The translations under genes were made by a program, and so were the position numbers. A DNA stretch of 64,000 bases from Thiodiazotropha sp050305635 (GTDB lineage Bacteria > Pseudomonadota > Gammaproteobacteria > Chromatiales > Chromatiaceae), in assembly GCA_050305635.1 (NCBI GenBank), contig JBNLFS010000122.1:13655-77654 (forward strand). Reading direction: 5' to 3'. Each line of letters begins with the position of its first letter. Within the stretch, counting starts at the first letter, position 1. Under the pieces are notes generated by a model, which worked only from the letters and a program-made list of their open reading frames with translations, searched no databases and was not told where the DNA came from. Positions 34,962 through 43,712 of this stretch are shown here, piece after piece.

Positions 34962-35960
34962 TCAGAAAGGACACACCAGGGGCGGTTCGTCCATCTTAGC
35001 CAGCTGCTCGCGCAGGGTGAGGATGTGTTCCTCCCAGAAGCGGACGGAATCGAACCAGGGGAACGCGGCGGGAAAGGCCGGATCCTCCCAGCGCTGAGCC
35101 AGCCAACCGGCGTAGTGCACCAGTCGCAGACTGCGCAGCGCTTCCAGCAGATGCAACTCGGAAGGGTTGAAATCGCAGAATCGGGTATATCCCTCCAACA
35201 GGTTTTCAAGCCTTGCGGTCATATACTCCCGATCACCGGAGAGGAACATCCACAGATCCTGGATTGCGGGACCGTTTCGCGCATCGTCGAAATCCACGAT
35301 CCGGGGTCCGGATGCTCGCCACAGGATATTCCCCGGATGGCAATCCCCGTGCAGGCGAATCACGCGCACATGCCCGGCGCGCTCGTAACAGGCGTGAATG
35401 CGAAGCTCCAGGTCTTTCAGCAGACTCTCGTAGGCCGTTTCGAGATGCATGGGAATGAACCCCTGCTGCAGAAGATAGCGGCTGGGATCCTGCAGGTAGG
35501 ATTTCACATCGATATCGGGCCGATGATGAAAACGGCCCGCTCGGCCGAGCATGTGCATGCGCCCGAGAAATCGCCCCAATTGTTCCAACTGCTGGGGATT
35601 GTCCAGTTCCGGAGCCCGTCCGCCCTCGCAGGGGTAGAGTGAAAAGCGCAGATTTGCGAAATGGATGAGGGTTTGACCCGAGGCATCCGCCCGGGGGGCG
35701 ATTACCGGTATCTCCTGGTCCGCAAGCGCCTGGGTATAGGCGTGCTCTTCGAGGATCGTTTCGTCACTCCAGCGCCCCGGACGATAGAACTTGGCGACCA
35801 GGGGCGGTGCGTCTTCGAGTCCCACCTGATAGACCCGGTTTTCATAGCTGTTGAGCGCTAGAAACTGCCCGCTGCACGCCACACCGGTGGACTCGATGGC
35901 ATCCAGCATCCTGTCCGGGGTCAGCTGGGCGAAGACATGCGCGGATTCCGTATCGTCCAT
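34962..35960 (-). CDS. srkA: Stress response serine/threonine kinase SrkA (YihE)
   Basis: SrkA/YihE is a cytoplasmic APH-fold kinase regulated by Cpx in E. coli that counters MazEF-linked cell death. The 332-residue protein matches the family length. It shows the nucleotide lysine in LVAKFYRPGRW, the catalytic loop RLHGDCHPGNILW and the metal-binding IVDFDDAR, followed by LRLVHYAGWLAQRWEDPAFP, typical of YihE. It stands alone and is convergent with greB. It is 72 bp downstream of the methyltransferase gene on the same strand, but no operon relation is implied. Confidence 0.93.
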   Translation of the reverse strand: MDDTESAHVFAQLTPDRMLDAIESTGVACSGQFLALNSYENRVYQVGLEDAPPLVAKFYRPGRWSDETILEEHAYTQALADQEIPVIAPRADASGQTLIHFANLRFSLYPCEGGRAPELDNPQQLEQLGRFLGRMHMLGRAGRFHHRPDIDVKSYLQDPSRYLLQQGFIPMHLETAYESLLKDLELRIHACYERAGHVRVIRLHGDCHPGNILWRASGPRIVDFDDARNGPAIQDLWMFLSGDREYMTARLENLLEGYTRFCDFNPSELHLLEALRSLRLVHYAGWLAQRWEDPAFPAAFPWFDSVRFWEEHILTLREQLAKMDEPPLVCPF

Positions 35961-36031
35961 GATGCGCTATCAGAGCCGGTGAAATCCACACAGTGACAGG
36001 CGAACCTGTCCCGACGCTCCTCGATGCGGCG

Positions 36032-36925
36032 TCAAGAGGACTCATTGCGCTTGCGCGCTACAACATAGCGAATGGGCATCCCCACATCATCCTCGACCAG
36101 ATCGAATCCATGCCGATCGAACAGCTTCTCAAGATCGCAATCGTGCCAAGTGTCCAGGAAGGGTTCGTGGATGGTGTGGGCGAACCAGTGAAAATAGAGG
36201 CCCCGGATGCCATAGCGACGGAACATCTCCCAACGACTGCGGCGGGCCTGTAACGGTGAGGGTTCGCCGATTATCAACAGCGCTCCGGGTTCAAGAATGC
36301 GGTAAAGCTCATTCAGACTCAACTCGACATACTTGATGGGCATCTCGTGAAATAGAAAACAGGCGGTTGCCCCGTCGAAGCGCCGATCAGGGAAACCGGT
36401 CTCTTCGGCAATGCCCTGCACGAACTTCACCTGAGGATAGGCTGCTGCGGCGAGCTTGAGCAGATAGGGCGAGGGATCGATCCCCCAGACATCCTCGACA
36501 CCGGCTGATACCAGTTCCGCCGAAACACCGCCACCGGAGCAGCCTACATCAAGCACCCGTTTGCAGCCTCGGCAGGCCTCGGCCATGCGTTTGCGCAAAA
36601 TCTTGATTTCACCCAACATGAAGCGGTCAAAGTTTCTAACGTACCGCTGAGCCATCATCTTGGAGTAATTGCCGTTGGGGAAATTATGAAATTCCCGAAG
36701 GATGTACTTGGGGATCATCTCCCGTCCGGGCATGCCATCCGGTAATTGCACGGTGGGTCGTTTTCGGGCAACCACCTGCTTGAGAAAACGCCACAGTACC
36801 GCGGGACGGTTCAGGGCCAGCTGATCGGGCCAGGCATCCGGAACTTCAATCGAGCTCCAGTTGGGGACAGAGGGGTCTTGACCGATATTCGTTGCCATCA
36901 CTGTGTAGGTGTTGTCTGTGCTCAT
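36032..36925 (-). CDS. Class I SAM-dependent methyltransferase
   Basis: The ATG at 36925, with AGGG eight bases upstream, gives 297 residues; the frame extends upstream without similarity. The Rossmann SAM-binding motif is VLDVGCSGGGVSAELVSAG (about 130), with the acidic loop WGIDPSPYLL, the ATACFLFHEMP motif IV and the late LEPGALLIIGEPS. The N-terminal 100 residues may position a substrate (HNFPNGNYSKMMAQRYV). The substrate is unknown; the layout resembles small-molecule or lipid methyltransferases. It is divergent from tpm, another methyltransferase gene, with 173 bp between. Confidence 0.85.
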   Translation of the reverse strand: MSTDNTYTVMATNIGQDPSVPNWSSIEVPDAWPDQLALNRPAVLWRFLKQVVARKRPTVQLPDGMPGREMIPKYILREFHNFPNGNYSKMMAQRYVRNFDRFMLGEIKILRKRMAEACRGCKRVLDVGCSGGGVSAELVSAGVEDVWGIDPSPYLLKLAAAAYPQVKFVQGIAEETGFPDRRFDGATACFLFHEMPIKYVELSLNELYRILEPGALLIIGEPSPLQARRSRWEMFRRYGIRGLYFHWFAHTIHEPFLDTWHDCDLEKLFDRHGFDLVEDDVGMPIRYVVARKRNESS

Positions 36926-37098
36926 GCCAATGTCCCTATTAGCCCATTCAAAGAACCGATTCACACCCATTTGCGTCGCGAATCAGATGTATGGCCTGTG
37001 ATTATATAAACCACCTCATCAACAGGCAATTGCTTGCGCTCACCCTCCCGGCACAACATACTGCCGTGAACATCCGAAGCGTACCTGAGACATCGAGC

Positions 37099-37776
37099 AT
37101 GAGCGAAATACCCCAACACCTGCGCGAACCCAATGAGCACTGGATCCAGCGATGGCGGGACAACAAGATCGGTTGGCACCATGTGGAATTCAATGCCCAT
37201 CTGCTCAACCATTGGCACCACCTGGCGCTGCCGAGGGGTTCGACGGTGCTCGCACCGCTGTGCGGCAAGAGCCGGGACATGATCTGGCTGGCCGAGCAGG
37301 GGTATCGCATCCGTGGGGTGGAGTTGAGCCGGATCGCGGTGGAGACCTTCTTCGCGGAGCACGATCTGACCCCGGAGGTCACTCCCGCGGGCGCCTACGA
37401 ACGCTGGTCGTCAGGTCCCTTCGAACTCTATTGCGGCGATATCTTCGACCTGCGGGATCTGCCGGTTCAGGATCTGCACGCGGTCTATGACCGGGCTTCC
37501 CTGGTGGCCCTTAATCCCACGCAACGCAAGCAGTTTTCCCAGATGCTCATGGACAGTCTGCCGAACAGCATCAAAATCCTTCTGGTCACCATGAGCTACC
37601 CGCAGCAAGAGATGGACGGACCGCCCTACAGCGTGCCACAGGAGGAAGTCAGGCATCTGTTCGAAGGGCGTTTCGATGTCCGTCTGCTGCACACCCTGGA
37701 CCTGCTGAAGGACACCCAACGCTATGGCGACCGGGGGGTCAGCCAGATGTTCGAGGAGATCTACCTGCTGAGCTGA
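37099..37776 (+). CDS. tpm: Thiopurine S-methyltransferase
   Basis: Bacterial TPMT methylates thiols and, in Pseudomonas and related genera, is linked to methylation of selenite and tellurite. The ATG at 37099 gives 225 residues, close to the usual 218. Family motifs are WIQRWRDNKIGWH near residue 15, VLAPLCGKSRDMIWLAEQGY (SAM site), VELSRIAVETFF, and DLHAVYDRASLVALNP. It is transcribed alone, facing the ydbL/ydbH pair. A hairpin GGCGGT-CTGAAA-ACCGCC at 37795-37812 follows without a T-run. Confidence 0.92.
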   Translation: MSEIPQHLREPNEHWIQRWRDNKIGWHHVEFNAHLLNHWHHLALPRGSTVLAPLCGKSRDMIWLAEQGYRIRGVELSRIAVETFFAEHDLTPEVTPAGAYERWSSGPFELYCGDIFDLRDLPVQDLHAVYDRASLVALNPTQRKQFSQMLMDSLPNSIKILLVTMSYPQQEMDGPPYSVPQEEVRHLFEGRFDVRLLHTLDLLKDTQRYGDRGVSQMFEEIYLLS

Positions 37777-37832
37777 GCCGCACCCGAAACGGTCAGGCGG
37801 TCTGAAAACCGCCCTCCTGATACACCACCGCA

Positions 37833-37999
37833 CCTAGGGCCTGTTAACACGAAGTCAATGGGGCTGAGGTTGTCCCCGGCGAGGCAGAGCGAGCTCGGTG
37901 TAGCCCCGCTACATGAGCGATTGATAACGCCGCAGGGCGCAACATCAGTCCCAGCCCCTCGGGTTGAACGGGCACTGTCCAGGCACGCATGTTCCGCCG
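37833..37999. repeat. Intergenic repeat beginning CCTAGGGCCTGTTAACAC
   Basis: The 18-bp opening at 37833-37850 recurs nearly exactly at 54165-54182 and, less exactly, at 51794-51811. Here it is followed by about 150 bp of noncoding sequence rich in CGAGGCAGAGCGAGCTCG-like inverted motifs, up to the stop of the convergent YdbL gene. Confidence 0.6.
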
Positions 38000-38632
38000 C
38001 TATTTCTGCTGCCAGCCTCCCTGGGCATCCTGGTGCCAGTACCCCTTGGGCGCTTCCTCCACCCAGACCTTGGCGAAAATCTGTCGAATCTGTTCCGTCC
38101 ACTCGGGGTGGCCATTGGCCCGTGCGATCTCCGCATAGAGGGCCTGGCGATCCCCGTTCTCATCGGCCACCAGCTTCTTCACCTTGTTGCGTTCCGGTAA
38201 TGGAACGCTTTTCAAATCACGCACCGCCACCGTGCCTGTGTGGGTAAAGCCCAGTGCTCCCGAGCGGTAATAGGGGGCCAGGTCCGCCTGGCGATTCGTC
38301 ATGGTAGCCCGTAACCCGCGGATCGCCGGAGAATCGATGGCGATGTTGGGGGGTGCGGCCTGGGCCGGGGGGACAAGCACGTTCACAACCGATTCCAGGG
38401 CGATCACCCAGACCGATGGACCCGATTCGAGTCGGCCCTGCTTGTCATCCGGTGTCGCGGGGGCCGGTGCCTGCGGTTCAGCGGGGGTCCCATCGCCACC
38501 CTCGTTCAGAACATCCCGGACGATGGTTCGGGCAGCCTCCTCAGCGGCGGCGGCCGGGAAGTAGATATTGATTGTGACACAGGCGGCGAGACTCAATGCC
38601 AGCACCAGGTAACCCGTCAGACGTCGCATCAT
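38000..38632 (-). CDS. YdbL-like lipoprotein (DUF1318)
   Basis: The ATG at 38632 (AAGGAA upstream) gives 210 residues. The N-terminus is a lipoprotein signal with lipobox LSLAACVTINIYFPAA, and the C-terminal part (about 115-210) is DUF1318/YdbL-like (NRQADLAPYYRSGALG, VKKLVADENGDRQALYAEIA, VWVEEAPKGYWHQD, GGWQQK). In E. coli a separate lipoprotein YnbE and a soluble periplasmic YdbL follow ydbH; here the lipid anchor and a YnbE-like TINIYFP segment are on the same chain as YdbL. A Pro/Ala-rich linker joins the parts. It is 37 bp after the YdbH-like gene. The role is probably outer-membrane lipid homeostasis with YdbH. Confidence 0.82.
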   Translation of the reverse strand: MMRRLTGYLVLALSLAACVTINIYFPAAAAEEAARTIVRDVLNEGGDGTPAEPQAPAPATPDDKQGRLESGPSVWVIALESVVNVLVPPAQAAPPNIAIDSPAIRGLRATMTNRQADLAPYYRSGALGFTHTGTVAVRDLKSVPLPERNKVKKLVADENGDRQALYAEIARANGHPEWTEQIRQIFAKVWVEEAPKGYWHQDAQGGWQQK

Positions 38633-38669
38633 TTTGATTTCCTTCCCTTTGGGGCAGCTATGTTCAGTT

Positions 38670-40727
38670 TTACTCGACCTGAACCCCTTCGACACGGATA
38701 TTTTGCAAACGTGCCAGAAGGGTTTTCCAGGCCACATTCCGGTTGCGGGCAATCACATCGATCCGGGGCAGTCCGGCGCCTTCCACCAGGTAGTAACCGC
38801 CGTCCGCATGGGGGATGCCGTCAAGTTGCGCCTGATCGCCGGACAGGCTCACCCGCAACATCATCCGATTGTAGCGAAACTCCTTGAAAATCCCCATGAA
38901 GGTTTTGGACAGACCGGAACCGACCCCGTTTCCAAGCGCGGTCAGGTCATCGATCGCCCGCTGACTGATGCGATGCGCCAGAGGATCGTTCCGGGGAGTC
39001 TGCAACAGGGCCTGGAAGGCCACCGGTTCCCAGCTCATCAGATGCAGATTCCGCACCCAGCCTTCGAGTCCCCCTTCCATGTGTCCGAAGGAGAAGGTCT
39101 GGGTGATCGGCGCCAGATCCAGATGTCCGAATTCCGCATCGGCGAACAGTTCCGGCACCCGCCCGAGGGGGTTTCTGATTACCAGGTCATCCACCCTGAC
39201 ATGCCCGCCGAAGACATTCACCTCCAGGGCGCCATCCAGAGTCAGGGTGTGATCCCGGTAGCTCATGGCCGGAAGGGATCCGTTCAGTGTCCCGCTCATC
39301 GTCGGCCAACCGAAGGCCTGGGCCAGTTCCGTCAGGGAAAGATCCGCCAGTTTCGCCCCGGTCTGCCAGACGGGGGATTCGCCGAAGGGATCCCGGGCCT
39401 CGAAACGGTCGATACTGAGACGTCCCTGCAGCAGCGGTATCGCGAGTGGCTCCAGCATGCGAAAGCTCGACTCATCCATAGTGAAACGGACCTGCATGGG
39501 TCCCAGGGCGATGCCATAAAAGGCGCCCCCCGCCAGTTTCAGTTCACTCGGTAGTGTCTCTTCGTTATGCGGCCAGGTCAGACGCCCCCGCAGATCCCGG
39601 GCTGAAAACAGACCCTTGCGATCGTTCATCGACACGCCGGACAGGCGGGCTTCCAGGGTGTTCAGCTGATTTCCCACGATCCGCAGATCCGCCTCCAAGT
39701 CCCCGGACAGCTCCAGTTCGTCCAGGGGGGAACCGATCAGCAAGGGCTGCAGCAGGGTCTTGTAGAAGGCCTGCAAGCCGGCACTGCTCATGTGAATCCG
39801 GGCCTCATCAATCCGTGGTTGCGTCAGGTCGATGCTTCCCTGTAGTTGTGCCTGAATCAAGGGTGCGAATACCAATCCCGCATCAGTCAGCCGCAGGCGC
39901 TGCGCAGCGGGTATCCATGCCCCCTGCAGATGCAGCTTCACCGGCGTCTGAGCAACCTCCAGGTAGAACGGATCTGAATAGAACATCCCCGAATCAACCT
40001 GCAGTTCGACCCGGCCCTCCCAGGTGCTGTCCCGGCGCTGTGCGTCAAGCGTCCATCGACCCGCACCACCCTCGGCAACATGCAGCCCGGTGCCATCCGA
40101 GAAGTTCAACCCCTCGAGTCGGCCATCCCCTTTGAGTGAAGCCACCCCCTGGGCATCGCCCCGCACCCGCAGAGTGAGCCCGGAACGTCCGGACAGGCTG
40201 GTATCCCCGGGCAGCAATCCGGAATAAACCGCAGGCAGCGTGCCCAGTGCGAGTTGTTTGGCCTGCACATTCAGGCTCCAATCACCCCCGGAACCCTGCA
40301 TGTCGAGGGCTACCACTCCGCCGAGCAGCTTCAGAGATCGCGCTTTCAGGGCGTAGGCACCGGCGCGTGAATAGGTTCCGTTGATGTCCAGGGACTGGGG
40401 ACCGTAGGCTGATTCCCGCACTGTCAGGTGTCCGCCGGAACAGCGGAAACCCTGCTCATCCTCGATCAGTTCAGGACAATCCAGAACCACACCCTGCAGA
40501 TCCCCCTGAAATGCGGGGTGTATGAAGCGCTTCATCGTGAGCCGGGCGCTCAACCCCGATGGGGTGGTCGAAAGCGCCACGTCGATACCCTCCGCCGTCC
40601 AGCTCTCCGAGGAGAGGCTCTCCAGTGAGAGCGACAGCTCGGGTTGCGCGGGAATCACTGCATCGGCGACGAGCCATAGGCCACCCAACACGAACCCCAG
40701 CCGCGTTATCCTGCTTGGGATCTTCAT
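38670..40727 (-). CDS. YdbH-like AsmA-family envelope protein
   Basis: The 685-residue protein has one N-terminal membrane segment (about 8-24) and a long beta-rich region made of repeated LSG/LxG strands, as in AsmA-like bridge proteins. The last 300 residues, with LPSELKLAGGAFYGIALGP and NVFGGHVRVDDLVIRNPLG, match the YdbH C-terminal region. TamB, YhdP and YdbH in E. coli are partly redundant phospholipid carriers between the inner and outer membranes. This homologue is about 200 residues shorter than E. coli YdbH (about 879). It precedes the YdbL-like lipoprotein gene, the conserved order. Confidence 0.8.
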   Translation of the reverse strand: MKIPSRITRLGFVLGGLWLVADAVIPAQPELSLSLESLSSESWTAEGIDVALSTTPSGLSARLTMKRFIHPAFQGDLQGVVLDCPELIEDEQGFRCSGGHLTVRESAYGPQSLDINGTYSRAGAYALKARSLKLLGGVVALDMQGSGGDWSLNVQAKQLALGTLPAVYSGLLPGDTSLSGRSGLTLRVRGDAQGVASLKGDGRLEGLNFSDGTGLHVAEGGAGRWTLDAQRRDSTWEGRVELQVDSGMFYSDPFYLEVAQTPVKLHLQGAWIPAAQRLRLTDAGLVFAPLIQAQLQGSIDLTQPRIDEARIHMSSAGLQAFYKTLLQPLLIGSPLDELELSGDLEADLRIVGNQLNTLEARLSGVSMNDRKGLFSARDLRGRLTWPHNEETLPSELKLAGGAFYGIALGPMQVRFTMDESSFRMLEPLAIPLLQGRLSIDRFEARDPFGESPVWQTGAKLADLSLTELAQAFGWPTMSGTLNGSLPAMSYRDHTLTLDGALEVNVFGGHVRVDDLVIRNPLGRVPELFADAEFGHLDLAPITQTFSFGHMEGGLEGWVRNLHLMSWEPVAFQALLQTPRNDPLAHRISQRAIDDLTALGNGVGSGLSKTFMGIFKEFRYNRMMLRVSLSGDQAQLDGIPHADGGYYLVEGAGLPRIDVIARNRNVAWKTLLARLQNIRVEGVQVE

Positions 40728-41159
40728 GATTCCGTATCCGCCATTGGATATCTACGGAACTGAACAACGGTTTCAATGGGTTGACGGGTCATGCCTGTTA
40801 CCGCCTCGGGTAATGTGCCGGGGCCTTGAGAATGATGATCAGTGTTCTGACCGGATTTGATGAGCGGCTGGCCTGTAAAAACTATACTCGATTACCCACG
40901 ACGTTCCGTCAAAAAACTCGGTTCGCGGCAGCCGTCGCAAAGCGCCGGGTGATCGGTTTGGGTGTTCGCTGCGTTCACGGGTTATCCCCCTTCCTATCTC
41001 TGCCCTTAACCAGGAACCTCCTCCAAGTTATTGATTCAATAAATCAATGGTTAGCGAAAAAATCAGCCCCGCCATGCCGGATCGATCTCCGCGAGAGGGT
41101 CGAAGAGAAACGCCTGGCGAGTTTTGTATTGTCACGCGGCGCTTCGTGATCTGCCGGAT

Positions 41160-41190
41160 CCCGGGTTACGCGTTGCTTCACCCGGGCTAC
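41160..41190 (+). repeat. Interspersed repeat, direct copy 1
   Basis: This 31-bp unit starts CCCGGGTTACGCG and ends CACCCGGGCTAC. It is identical to 41299-41329 and to the reverse complement of 34890-34920. The ends CCCGGGTT / ACCCGGGC form a stem. Confidence 0.88.
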
Positions 41191-41298
41191 AGGGGTCTCT
41201 CCCACAAGGGGAGAGGGGGATAAACACATCAGCGCAGCAACGGCCATGAACCGGTTGACTGGATGCAGTGCATGCCAGGGGTTTGCGCTTCGGGCCTT

Positions 41299-41329
41299 CC
41301 CGGGTTACGCGTTGCTTCACCCGGGCTAC
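41299..41329 (+). repeat. Interspersed repeat, direct copy 2
   Basis: This is the same 31-bp unit as at 41160-41190, 139 bp downstream in the same orientation. Such dispersed imperfect palindromes are frequent in gammaproteobacterial intergenic regions. Confidence 0.88.
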
Positions 41330-41621
41330 AGAATCGCTCACATCCGTTTGTGAATTCAAAACATCCCATAGACCTGAACGTCTGTTTGTTGCATCCCCTC
41401 TCCCCTTGCGGGAGAGGGGGAAAGCAAAAAACCGTGAGCGCAGCGAACACCGCGACTCAAAACTTAAAACTTAAAAACTCAGCAGGCCTTTTCCGGCCTC
41501 TGTAGCAGAGCATAACACCCGGATAGGGAGTCCGGCTGAGGATTGTCATTGAGACCCTCCAACGGTTCCTCTAGTTTGAAGGGACAACAACAGCCACCCG
41601 ATTCCTGTGGGAGAAACAGTG

Positions 41622-42044
41622 ATGAGTCTGGACCGAGGCACCAAAATCTATGCGGGGATACTGGGCGGTATCCTGCTGCTGGGCCTGATTGCCTGGCTGA
41701 TGTCCCTGGATTTCCGCATCGGCGAGATCAACGACACACTCAGCAGGGACCCGCAGATCTCCGCCTATCCCTACCCTTTTCACGTCATGCAGATCGTGGG
41801 CACCACCGCCTACGTCTCGACCCCTAGGACCAATGCGGTGCCCGCGATCCAGTTCCTCGGCATGATCAAACCTTCTCTGAGCACCAAGAGCGACCAGGAT
41901 CCGCAAGTGATCGAGGCACAGAAGGAACTGGGCGAGATACAGGGCAAGGTCCGCAAGCTGATCCTGGATCGCCCGGATATCGAGAAGGTCAGCTGGCGTA
42001 TCGACAAGGAGTGGTTTGCCGCAAAAGGCGTCTGGCTCAACTGA
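41622..42044 (+). CDS. Single-pass membrane protein of unknown function
   Basis: The ATG at 41622 follows GGGAGA and gives 140 residues. One TM helix lies at about 9-27 (GILGGILLLGLIAWLMSLDF), followed by a soluble region that ends in a helix rich in charged residues (EAQKELGEIQGKVRKL) and a short aromatic C-terminus. No family is recognised and no catalytic motif is visible. It precedes the photolyase gene by 162 bp on the same strand, with an inverted repeat-free gap, and may be independent. Confidence 0.6.
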   Translation: MSLDRGTKIYAGILGGILLLGLIAWLMSLDFRIGEINDTLSRDPQISAYPYPFHVMQIVGTTAYVSTPRTNAVPAIQFLGMIKPSLSTKSDQDPQVIEAQKELGEIQGKVRKLILDRPDIEKVSWRIDKEWFAAKGVWLN

Positions 42045-42206
42045 TCCGGCACCCGCCCCCGGGACAAAGCATCCCGGTCCGGCCAGTGAATTCCCCCAGA
42101 ACACCCAAGCGGATGCCGTCCTGATCCTGTGTTAGTGTAGGTGTGTAAGTCTGTACGGGACGTCCCCCACCGTCACTCGTCAACCCATGCCTTTGTGGAA
42201 GGCCCG

Positions 42207-43658
42207 ATGATCACTACCCTGCTCTGGTTCAGACGCGATCTCCGCCTGTCAGACAACCCGGCCCTGCAGGCGGCGATCCAGGATGCCAACCAGCTGATCC
42301 CCCTGTATATCCATGCACCCGACGAGGAGGCGCCCTGGCAGCCTGGAGCCGCAACTCGCTGGTGGTTGCATCACAGCCTGTCCGCACTGGATGAATCCCT
42401 GCATAAAAGAGGTTCGAAACTGATCCTCGCCCAGGGCGACAGTCTGACGATCCTCAAGCAGATCGCCCAACAGGCCGGAGTCTCCCGTATCTGCTGGAAC
42501 CGTCTCCCGGAACCCGTCAGCCGGCGGCGCGACCGAACCCTACGGGAGACGCTGACCCGGCTGGGGATCACGGTCGAAGAGCATGAGGCTGACCGACTGG
42601 TCGAAGGCGCACCACTGATGACCGGTGGCGGCACCCCGTACCGGGTATTCACTCCGTTCTGGAAGGCCATGCAGGCTCACGGCTTTCTCCAGGATCGTCC
42701 TACCGGCGCTCCCGGGAAACTCCCCCCCCTGCCTGGAAAAATCGCCACACGCCCCATCGAGCGTCTGGAACTGCTGCCGAACATCGGCTGGGATCAGGGG
42801 TTTTACGAGTCCTGGAAACCCGGCGAGGCCGGTGCCCAGCGACGATTCAAACAGTTTCTCAACCGCGTCATCGAGGACTACCCGGAGTGGCGCGACCGGC
42901 CCGACCTGCTCGGAACCTCGCGCCTCTCTCCGCACCTGCATTTCGGCGAGATCGGCCCCAGGCAATTGCTTCAGGGGATCGAAACTCATCGGAAAGAGGT
43001 CGGCGGCCGAAGGGGACGCGGCAGCGATGGTACGGAGTGGCTCAGGCAGCTTGTCTGGCGGGAGTTCGCCGTCTACCTGCTGGAGCATTTTCCGGATACC
43101 GATCAGGCGCCCTTCGACAACCGCTTTCGGGATTTTCCCTGGCGGGACAGTGCCGAGGCGCGGGAACAACTGGAACGCTGGCAGAAGGGGCAGACCGGCA
43201 TTCCCATCGTCGATGCCGGGATGCGGGAACTCTGGCACACCGGATGGATGCACAACCGAGTGCGCATGATCGTGGCCTCACTGCTGACCAAGAACCTGGG
43301 AATACACTGGCTCGAAGGAGCCCGCTGGTTCTGGGATACTCTGGTGGATGCGGATCTGGCCAACAACAGCATGGGCTGGCAGTGGTGCGCCGGTTGCGGA
43401 GCGGACGCCGCCCCCTATTTCCGCATTTTCAACCCGGTGCGTCAGGGGGAGCGTTTCGACCCCCAGGGCGAGTATATTCGCTACTGGGTGCCGGAGATCG
43501 CCGGATTGCCGGACAAGAAGCTGAACGCTCCCTGGGAAGTGGAGAATAAACGCCTCAGCGGGGCCGGAATCCACCTTGGTCATAACTATCCGATACCCAT
43601 CGCGGACCTGGCGGCCACCCGCCGGAGCGCCCTTGAAAGATGGGACAGGATCAGATAA
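42207..43658 (+). CDS. phrB: Deoxyribodipyrimidine photolyase (class I CPD photolyase)
   Basis: This flavoenzyme repairs cyclobutane pyrimidine dimers with blue light. The ATG at 42207, with GGAAGG just upstream, gives 483 residues. The antenna domain begins TTLLWFRRDLRLSDNPAL. The FAD domain has LVWREFAVYLLEHFP, GQTGIPIVDAGMRELWHTG, MHNRVRMIVASLLTKNL and WQWCAGCGADAAPYFRIFNP, including Trp residues of the electron-transfer chain. It is followed after 54 bp by the YbgA-like gene, as E. coli phr neighbours ybgA. Confidence 0.96.
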   Translation: MITTLLWFRRDLRLSDNPALQAAIQDANQLIPLYIHAPDEEAPWQPGAATRWWLHHSLSALDESLHKRGSKLILAQGDSLTILKQIAQQAGVSRICWNRLPEPVSRRRDRTLRETLTRLGITVEEHEADRLVEGAPLMTGGGTPYRVFTPFWKAMQAHGFLQDRPTGAPGKLPPLPGKIATRPIERLELLPNIGWDQGFYESWKPGEAGAQRRFKQFLNRVIEDYPEWRDRPDLLGTSRLSPHLHFGEIGPRQLLQGIETHRKEVGGRRGRGSDGTEWLRQLVWREFAVYLLEHFPDTDQAPFDNRFRDFPWRDSAEAREQLERWQKGQTGIPIVDAGMRELWHTGWMHNRVRMIVASLLTKNLGIHWLEGARWFWDTLVDADLANNSMGWQWCAGCGADAAPYFRIFNPVRQGERFDPQGEYIRYWVPEIAGLPDKKLNAPWEVENKRLSGAGIHLGHNYPIPIADLAATRRSALERWDRIR

Positions 43659-43712
43659 CAATCCGGGGGACGGACGGTTCCGCCCACAATTCCAATCACG
43701 CCTGATAAAACG

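Larger units (their letters stand above)
40728..41621. other. 890-bp noncoding region with repeats
   Basis: No frame here looks coding. Visible items are two direct copies of the CCCGGGTTACGCGTTGCTTC-type repeat, AGGCC-TTTTCC-GGCCT at 41483-41498, the palindromic run CCCTCTCCCC-TTGC-GGGAGAGGGG near 41398-41420, and a related CCACAAGGGGAGAGGGGG at 41201. The AACTTAAAACTTAAAAACTC run near 41460 resembles the edge of the 20689-20832 repeat. It looks like a landing zone for small repeats. Confidence 0.6.
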
